Of a stretch of 64,000 bases of DNA, positions 57,720-64,000 are shown piece after piece. The stretch lies in NCBI GenBank assembly GCA_047967505.1, contig CM106540.1; one strand, 5' to 3'. The notes under the pieces were generated by a model. That model worked only from the letters and a program-made list of their open reading frames with translations, made no database searches and was not told the origin of the DNA. Each line of letters begins with the position of its first letter. Positions within the stretch are counted from its first letter, which is position 1. Made by a program: the position numbers and the translations under genes. Source of the stretch: Dipteris shenzhenensis. Its lineage: Eukaryota; Polypodiophyta; Polypodiopsida; Gleicheniales.

Positions 57720-58155
57720 TATTTGTTTCCAAATCTCAAATCGAGCATGCGACAAAAAATATCTCAAAATTTTAAGTAATTTTCCTTTCTAGACCGCCAC
57801 AATCCGAGTTATGCATCAAAAGTTATGGCCCTTCAAAGTTTTGGCTCTATATAGGTGAAGAGTTCCCCCCTGGGAAAAAAACGGCCACATAGCATTTTGG
57901 CCACTGAAGTGCCACATGGCATCAAATTAACCAGGTGTCTAATTTGATGCAAGATGGCACCTCGATGGTCGAAATGCCACGTGTCCTTTTTTTTTTTTTG
58001 GCACTCTTCACCTATATAGAGCCAAAACTTTGAAGGGTCATAACCTCATCATAACTTTTGATGCATAACTTGGATTGAGGCGGTCCAAAAAGGAAAATTA
58101 CTCATAATTTCAAGATCTTTCTCATTGCATGCTCAGATTTGAGATTCGGAAAAAA
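57720..58155. mobile_element. Fold-back (MITE-like) element, ~0.43 kb
   Basis: The left arm (57720-57870) and right arm (about 58007-58155) are inverted copies for about 150 bp, for example atgcatcaaaagttatggcccttcaaag against its complement. The 130-bp centre also contains an inverted pair around gccacatggcatcaaatta. No coding potential. A (T)12 run sits at 57990-58001. Confidence 0.75.
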
Positions 58156-58227
58156 AATAAAATTTTATTTCAAGATACAAAGTTTTAGATGCATGTATGG
58201 GAATGATGATGCAAGATCATTTAAATA

Positions 58228-58256
58228 TGTGTGTGTGTGTGTACATGCACACACAT

Positions 58257-58284
<28 letters not shown>
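58228..58284 (+). repeat. Compound (TG)n ... (CT)n microsatellite
   Basis: (TG)8 at 58228-58243, a short acatgcacacac link, then a (TC)n run of about 28 bases ending at 58283. Confidence 0.9.
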
Positions 58285-58287
<3 letters not shown>

Positions 58288-58587
58288 ATTTCTACAATTG
58301 AAAAAAACTTGACTCCTGGAAAAAAACTTCTTACATGGCATTTCAATGATGATTGAAATGCCACATAGTAGTCTTTTTAAATAGTATAAAGTAACTTTTT
58401 TTAATGTTGACCATCACTCTAATGAACAGAGCTCTTGATCCCTCAATTACAATAGTAGACTCAAAACATTTTGGTGTGTAATAAGTTTTTTGGGTTGTGT
58501 ACATGTGTTTAGTGAAACTTTTTAAGAAGGCAAACTTACTTGGATTGCTTTCAATTGGTAGGATCAAATCTTTAGTCATGCCTATTA

Positions 58588-59492
58588 ACAGCTTGCATGG
58601 CTGCCATCTGTCCCAAGGACACCGTCGAGTGCAGGAGATCCCAAATCCTAGCCACGTATACCTTTCTTTCCCCAAAACGTCTTGGGATGGATGAGAGAGA
58701 GGGGGGAAATCAAGATAATATATCCAAGGCTACTAGGGCCACATTATTGCTTATGGGACTAAATCCCACCAATGCCACATGTCTTGTAGGGCGACAGCCG
58801 CCCTAATAAACCATGCTCGCCTTAAGTCAATCAAGGGTTGAAGGGCACCACCTCCAACACCCCGTTGTTCACAAACCCTAGTGCAAACAGACGTGACCAA
58901 TTGGTCAAACCTAACAAAGACTAAACCACACAAGGCCGGGCTAATCAAATGCAGGCCGCCACCAAATGCCACGTGGGTAGCATGTTGGCCAAAGGCCACA
59001 CGAGGGAATACACATGTCAGGGAGTCAACAAGAGCTGCTTCTGTTGTGCTGACACACACAAATGGAGTCACACTTCAAAGTCACCACACGAAACGCAAGA
59101 GTCCATGCCATAGTTGGGTAATAGCCATGTGTCACTCAGGCGATGGCCACACAAAAATCCCCATAGTCCTGTGGCAATAGGGAACACCTAATCTGATACC
59201 ATGTGGGTAGCGTGCATGGCTGCCATAGGTCCCAGCGACATCACCGACTGCAGGGGGTCCCAATCCCCTGCCTCCTAGCCCACACCCCTCTATCTCACCC
59301 GAAAAGGTCCTAGAAGGGATGAGAGAGAGAGAGGGGTAATCAAGACAATATATCCCAGGCCATTAGGGCCACATTAATGCTTATGGAATTAAATCCCACC
59401 AATGCCACAAGTCCTATAGCACGGTACCTGTAGAGCCAAAAAACCATGCTCCACTTAGCTCCATCGACGGAGGAAGTCCACCACAGCCAACA
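58588..59492 (-). mobile_element. TRIM-like miniature LTR element
   Basis: The 5' LTR (59492-59202 on the minus strand, 291 bp) starts TGTTGG and ends CCCACA. It is immediately followed by TGGTATCAGATTAGG (59201-59187), a near-perfect initiator-Met tRNA primer site. The 3' LTR-like copy (58859 to about 58588) starts TGTTGG after a short purine run (acgggg). The internal part is about 330 bp and has no coding capacity. Similarity between the two LTRs is clear but diverged, so the insertion is old. No target-site duplication was confirmed. Confidence 0.7.
59187..59201 (-). promoter_or_regulatory. Primer-binding site of the TRIM-like element
   Basis: TGGTATCAGA is complementary to the 3' end of plant initiator tRNA-Met and lies directly after the LTR. 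The following TTAGG departs from the usual GC. Confidence 0.75.
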
Positions 59493-59676
59493 ATTCCTAC
59501 TTGCATAATTAATCAACATAATACTTATAAACTCTTCCAAACTCTTAAGCAAAATGGTTAGGTTTCTCCATATGCTTATTTTAGTCTTTTATTTATATCC
59601 ATAGTTAGACCTTGATCTACTCCACAAGAAAAATATTCAAGAGATTTCTTGCACCCTTCTCTTGCAATTATGTAAA

Positions 59677-59989
59677 AGAGAGAGAGAGAGAGAGAGAGAG
59701 ATGGGGGGGAGTAGGAGGGGAGATTGGGGGGGGGAGAGAGAGAGAGGGGGGGTGGGGGGGGGAAAGGGGATGAGGAGATAGAGGGGAGTTGAGAACAAGA
59801 GCAAGAGTACATGTGAGATGAGAGCAAGGGAAACAGACATTCAAAGAGAGAGAGAGAGAGAGAGAGAGACGGGGAGGGAGAGAGAGAGAGAGAGGGGGGG
59901 GTGAAAGGGGGTGAGGAGATAGAGGGGAGTTGAGAACAAGAGCGAGAGTACGTGTGAGATGAGAGCAAGGGAAATAGACATTGAAAGAG

Positions 59990-60020
<31 letters not shown>

Positions 60021-60392
60021 GAGGGATAGAGTCATGGAGGGAGGGAGAGGGTGTGAAGAGAGAGGGTATGAAAGGAAAGAGGGAGAGGGGGAGAGAGAGG
60101 GAGAGAGAGGGAGAGGGAGAGGGAGAGGGAGAGGAGAGGGTGTGGAGAGAGAGAGGGTGTGAAAGGGGATGAGGAAATAGGGGGGAGTTAAGAACAAGAG
60201 AGAGCACATGTGAGATGAGAGTGAGGGAAGTACACATTAAAAGAGAGGGGAGAGAGAGAGAGGTGTGTGGAGGCAGGGAGAGGGAGAGAGGGAGAGAGAG
60301 GGTGTGCGTGTGGGGGGGGGGGGGGCAGTGAGGGAGGGAGGGAGGAAGCAAGGGAGGGAGGGATTGAGAGAGGGAGGGAGGGAGGGAGGGAC

Positions 60393-60445
<53 letters not shown>

Positions 60446-60562
60446 AGGGTGTGTGTGAAAGGGGGTTGACTAGACAGATGGGAGTAGAGAAGAAGAGAGA
60501 GTACATGCGCGATTAGAGAGACGGAAACATACATTCAAAGAGAGAAGAGAGAAGAGAGAGAG
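59677..60562 (+). repeat. GA-rich purine tract with four ~130-300 bp higher-order units
   Basis: Plus strand is almost pure purine for long stretches, with several (GA)n runs (59677-59700, 59845-59868, 59986-60012, 60396-60438). Between them a non-GA segment recurs four times: gaaaggggatgaggagatag...gagatgagagcaagg...acattcaaag at about 59761, 59905, 60160 and 60458. Frames on the minus strand (for example 60534-59668) are Ser/Leu/Pro repeats and not genes. Confidence 0.9.
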
Positions 60563-60563
60563 T

Positions 60564-61100
60564 ATGCTCGCCATTTTTTTGCAAGCTCACCAAAAGATGC
60601 TCGCCAAAAAAATCCCCGTGTGGCTTTTGATGATGTCCCTCATCAGTTTTGGTCTTGTGAGATCATTATTTAGGAGAGGATCGAATAGAATAGTAGGAGC
60701 CTTAACCGCTTGGACAGATTCAGTATTTTCTTTGGAAGTTGATTTTGGTGGGAGATACGAATGGTCATCCCTCGATGTTGTCCTCTTGTTAGCCGTATGT
60801 GCGTGCTATCATTTTTCTTGGGGTTTGGTCTATTCATAACAAGATCGTCCTTGGGTCTGGGTTGGGTCATGGGTTAGAGAAGATGCAGTTCTTGGGGGGG
60901 TTTAAGTTGTTGGTATTAGAACTTGGTTGCACAGTTAGTGCCTTTAATGAGGTGGTAGGGGGTTTTCTTTTGATTATGAGCCAGTAGTCGTATAAGATGC
61001 TACTTGTAGCAAAGGCCATGGGTAGTTTGCCCGAAAATCGGCCATGTTGTAATGATGTTCTTGATTATTAATAAAAGCCGATAGATTCTATTTTTTTAAA
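60564..61100 (+). pseudogene. LINE-like 3' end
   Basis: The stretch 60564-60839 has a hydrophobic frame with no known domain. From about 61010 the sequence (ccatgttgtaatgatg, aataaaagccgatagattctatttttttaaaac) looks like a plant L1 3' tail ending in a T/A run. Its relation to the possible ORF1 relic at 56891 is inferred from strand and order only. Confidence 0.35.
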
Positions 61101-61560
61101 ACACGAGTTTTATAAGCTAGGAACTCAACGCATATTAAATCCTCACACTCATACCTTCTCTAGCGCTTACCTCCTCCAAATTCATGCAATGATCACACAA
61201 AAATGCAAGTGGTGCATTAAATAATCTCCTAACAAAGCGCATAACTTAAAAACACCCGATATGCATTAGAGCTGCAACCACTACAGAGAATATCAGTGGC
61301 ACAACCACATAACATGTAAAGGCGGTCAAATCTTCATTGCAAGACATGCAAATGGGTGCCTCGGCTGAGAAAAAATCATTTCTACAAATTAAATAATTCT
61401 TGATTTTTCTCATTCGGAATGGGTGCCTGGCCTTAAAAGCCTTTGCTAGTGGCAGGGATAAAAGCTGGAGATTTTTAAAGAAAGGACAGCGAATTGAGAA
61501 AGCGAAATGCGTTAGAAAGCAAGCATTTGAGTAAAAGAAATGCAATATGTAAAAAAGCAA
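61101..61560. other. Upstream flank of the EF-hand gene
   Basis: No coding feature is seen. Probably contains upstream promoter elements; none is identified. Confidence 0.4.
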
Positions 61561-61572
61561 AGGTTTGAAGAT

Positions 61573-61583
61573 AGATAAATAGA
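61573..61583 (+). promoter_or_regulatory. Candidate TATA box of the EF-hand gene
   Basis: The sequence gataaatagagg lies about 100 bp before the ATG, giving a leader of about 65-70 nt if transcription starts ~30 bp downstream. The leader is C-rich and pyrimidine-rich, as is usual in plants. Confidence 0.5.
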
Positions 61584-61673
61584 GGCTTTGGCTGTTCTTT
61601 ACAAACCATTTCGTCGCTTTCCACAGAACTCTCCCAAGCTCTCAGACCCCCTTCCCCATCCCATAGCCCAACC

Positions 61674-62096
61674 ATGTCCGTCTCCATCCTCGATGGCTCC
61701 ACCATCCGTCACTTCGTCGAAGACGTCGACGCTTTTCACGCTGCCATCGACTTTCGCTTCCACCAGATCGACGCTAACCGTGACGGCTCCCTCTCCCGCT
61801 CTGAGCTCCGCCCCGCCTTGGAAGACATGCGCCTCATCGAATCGCACCTGGGTATGCCTGATAAGAAGACGCCCGATGAGCTGGACGCGCTGTATGACTC
61901 TGTGTTTGAGCAGTTCGATGTTGACCACGACGGCGTCGTAGACGCCGCGGAGTTCAGGTCGCAGATGAGGGACATATGGCTTGCTGTGGCGGACGGCTTG
62001 GGAGTTTGTCCTTTGCAGATGGTGATCGAAGAGGGCAGCATTTTGCAAGACGCACTGAAGCACGAGGAAGCCCATGTCCACACCTTGAAAATTTGA
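61674..62096 (+). CDS. EF-hand calcium-binding protein, 140 residues
   Basis: The frame is intact and intronless. Two canonical EF-hand loops are present: residues 33-44 (D-A-N-R-D-G-S-L-S-R-S-E) and 82-93 (D-V-D-H-D-G-V-V-D-A-A-E). Both have Asp at 1, Asn or Asp at 3, Asp at 5, Gly at 6 and Glu at 12, so both should bind Ca2+. The length and two-hand layout fit a small plant calcium sensor or buffer with a C-terminal helical tail; no signal peptide or membrane segment is seen. The first ATG (accATGtcc) was used. Coding GC is high at third positions, unlike its flanks. Its partner is unknown. Confidence 0.92.
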   Translation: MSVSILDGSTIRHFVEDVDAFHAAIDFRFHQIDANRDGSLSRSELRPALEDMRLIESHLGMPDKKTPDELDALYDSVFEQFDVDHDGVVDAAEFRSQMRDIWLAVADGLGVCPLQMVIEEGSILQDALKHEEAHVHTLKI

Positions 62097-62257
62097 CTCT
62101 CTTTGAGGGTGGCTGCTTAAGAACTTGAAATTTCAGTAGAGTGACAGGGCTAATTCATAATCTATAGTAAACAGAGACCTAATAACTTGTATCCAATTTA
62201 TGTTGATGTGTTTGGAATGGCAGAAAAAGTACATACAATTTCATCGTCAGATGTTTT

Positions 62258-62263
62258 AATAAA
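62258..62263 (+). terminator. Poly(A) signal AATAAA of the EF-hand gene
   Basis: AATAAA lies 162 nt after the stop codon; a second AATAAA is at 62430-62435. The 3' UTR would be about 180-360 nt. Confidence 0.6.
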
Positions 62264-62463
62264 ATTTTCATATTTTCATGAGTTCGATAGCTTCACATTG
62301 TGTAAGACGAGGCTTCGGAACAAAATTTTGTACATAGACAGAGGACATTGGACTTTTTGAATGGAGTTTTCTTGTAATGGGAGTAATTTGTAAACATGAA
62401 ACTATGTACGCATATTATTTTGGCTTGGAAATAAAACTTTTATGCAGCAGGATTGTACATTAC

Positions 62464-62733
62464 ATGCCTGAACCAATTGCACAGCAACAAAAGCGTCAAG
62501 GCCATAGTTTGTTCTTTAGATGACTTTCGATGAAGGATAGAAAATTGGATGCATGGCCATTGCCTGCATGAAGGACATTAATATAATGCTGACGGACAAT
62601 TGAACTCATTTTTTATGGAGAATGCAAACGATCAGGATCGTCGTATTTCGCGTACAAATCAAATTGAGCTCGGGTCCATGATTGATGATTGACGCACGGA
62701 AATAATATTGCCCTATATTACTTCTCTTCACGA
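62464..62733. other. 3' flank of the EF-hand gene
   Basis: No gene seen between the second poly(A) signal and the copia LTR. Confidence 0.5.
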
Positions 62734-63016
62734 TGTAGGAAGCTTTTAGAATAGAAGCATGTGAGTGTGAGGAAGAATGACGATGCGAACAAAGGCAAAA
62801 GAGCAATCAAAGACGCAGTTGGACGACAGAGGTGGAGAACAACAAGACTGCGTGTGTATTGCATTATGGAGTTGCTCTTTTGTAAGAGGATACAAGTGAA
62901 TATCAAGAACCTCAAGAACTGAGGGTGAGTCGAACAGACTCACCCAAACAACTAACTGACATCGGTACTCAATTGATATGGGATCTGGTAGCGGATGCTG
63001 ACCAGATACCCTCACA
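62734..63016 (-). mobile_element. Probable 3' LTR of the right-end copia element
   Basis: On the minus strand a purine run (gagggaggga, about 63026-63017) is followed by TGTGAGGGTATC. The LTR end is placed at cttcctaca (62734) only because it gives TG...CA; it may lie elsewhere. The 5' LTR is outside the window. Confidence 0.5.
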
Positions 63017-63025
63017 ATCCCTCCC

Positions 63026-64000
63026 TCAATTGAGAGGCGATGTAATCGGGACTAAGCCAATGCCAGTCCTTAGGAATACAAATCTATCTTTAGCAAATGC
63101 CTTTGTAAATAAGTTTATTGTCCAACCGCCAACATGCTTGCAGAGCAGTTGCAGTTCTTCGCGTTGAACTAAGTCGCGAACGTAGTGGTATTGTAATTCG
63201 ACATACTTGCTGCATTTGTGTTGGCAACCATTTTTTGCAAGGCAGATGCATCCGTTGTTGTCGTTGTAGAGGATGGTGGAGGAGAATGTGATCCCCAAAT
63301 TCTTTGACAAGTGTGGTGATCCACACATGCTCTTTTGATGCTTGACAGAGTTAGCTTCGGTGGAGGATAAAGCAATGGATCGTTGTTTAGTGCATGACCA
63401 GGAAATGGGGCCACCGCCAAGGATGAAGACATTGCCACTGGTGGATCGTCGATCATCATGGTCACCTACCCAGTCAGAGTCGACATAGCCATAAATGTGA
63501 GGGGATTGGCCGAGTAATGGATGCCAAAATGGGAAGTGCCCTTCAGGTAATGAAGTAAGCGCTTGGTAGCAACCCAGTGCTGCATCCCGGGATTTGTCAT
63601 GAATTGAGCAAGACGTGTGACGGCGGTGGAGATATCTCGCCGAGTGTAGACCATGGCATACATGAGGGATCCAAGAATGGTGCGATAAGGAATGGGTTCC
63701 ATACGGTGCTGATCTTCTGGTGTAGCCAGACACACGTCTTTGGTGAGGTGGACATTTGGGTCGAGGGGTGTACTGACAGGAGTGCTATCATTCATGTTGT
63801 ATTTTTCGAGCATTTGCTGGATGTATCATTGCTGGTGAAGCCACATCTTTCCATTTTTGTTGTCACAATGAATTTGGATGCCCAAGCAGTAATGGATGGC
63901 ACCCAAATCGGTCATGGAGAACTCGGATTGTAGCTCAAGTTTGAAGAGGTTGAGGCGAGGGATGCCATTGCAGAGAAGGATAAGATCGTCGACATACAAT
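63026..64000 (-). pseudogene. Ty1/copia RT-RNase H 3' part (right edge)
   Basis: From the window edge downward: RT active-site YVDD (63996-63985), TDLG-IHYCLGI, a stop near 63828 (QQ-stop-YIQQML), QHRMEPIPYRTILGSLMYA, then in a shifted frame RNase H with DSDWVGDHDDRRSTSG, LSSTEAN and the terminal helix up to TGA at 63028-63026. It is a different family from the copia in the arms. Truncated at 64000; frame shift near 63470 and a stop show it is dead. Confidence 0.9.

Noticed and set aside
58881-59180. 99-codon frame inside the TRIM-like element
   Set aside because: Such elements have no coding capacity and the frame matches no known protein.
59668-60534. Long minus-strand frame of 288 codons and several overlapping frames
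   Set aside because: They are translations of the GA repeat (Ser, Leu, Pro runs) and have no protein-like composition.

Overview
The window looks like nuclear DNA from a land plant with a large, repeat-rich genome. The evidence is plant-type Ty1/copia and Ty3/gypsy fragments, a CACTA (TNP2-like) relic, LINE-like pieces, a miniature LTR element with an initiator-Met tRNA primer-binding site, GT-AG introns and a plastid-type transit peptide. A conifer or other gymnosperm (or a fern) would fit, but the sequence alone does not settle the clade. Only two loci look like ordinary host genes: a three-exon gene for a small chloroplast-type membrane protein (26140-26990, minus) and an intronless EF-hand gene (61674-62096, plus). 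Nearly everything else is transposable-element DNA in various states of decay.

The dominant structure is a very large inverted repeat. Its left arm is 5405-18687, its right arm is 38057-51421 in reverse complement, and about 19.4 kb of other DNA lies between them. A third, partial copy (1-5405) lies in direct orientation next to the left arm and matches about 10363-15703. Each full arm carries, in left-arm order: a promoter or LTR-like block (5405-5710), a 125-codon open frame (6285-6662, minus), a decayed coiled-coil plus RING-H2-like reading frame (7886-8878, plus), a decayed gag with zinc knuckles joined to an unrecognised C-terminal domain (11230-9403, minus), a conserved cysteine-containing frame (12431-12012, minus), an array of about 180-bp repeats, a copia element lacking its 5' end (13880-17373) with a 3' LTR (17403-18107), and one exon of a transposase-like gene (18439-18687).

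The spacer between the arms holds the 5' half of that transposase-like gene (20111-18763, minus), a deleted copia element (gag then LTR, 23165-24227), a 25-G run, the chloroplast-protein gene, several tandem repeats, a small inverted-repeat element (30826-30991), a more complete copy of the coiled-coil/RING-H2-like gene (33146-35016, plus), and the 3' half of the transposase-like gene (38303-36870, minus). The two transposase halves sit exactly at the two inner ends of the inverted repeat.

Right of the inverted repeat are an LTR-like promoter tail, a 109-117 bp tandem repeat, a CACTA relic (53120-52760), a gypsy RT-RNaseH-integrase relic (55520-54290), LINE-like fragments, a 0.43-kb fold-back element, a TRIM-like element (59492-58588), about 0.9 kb of GA-rich repeat, the EF-hand gene, and the 3' end of another copia element that runs off the window.

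No operons, CRISPR arrays, rRNA genes or recognisable tRNA genes were seen. The most promising undescribed items are the transposase-like family with an HGKG/DG-G motif, the coiled-coil/RING-H2-like element protein seen as two divergent lineages, and the inverted repeat that frames a host gene.
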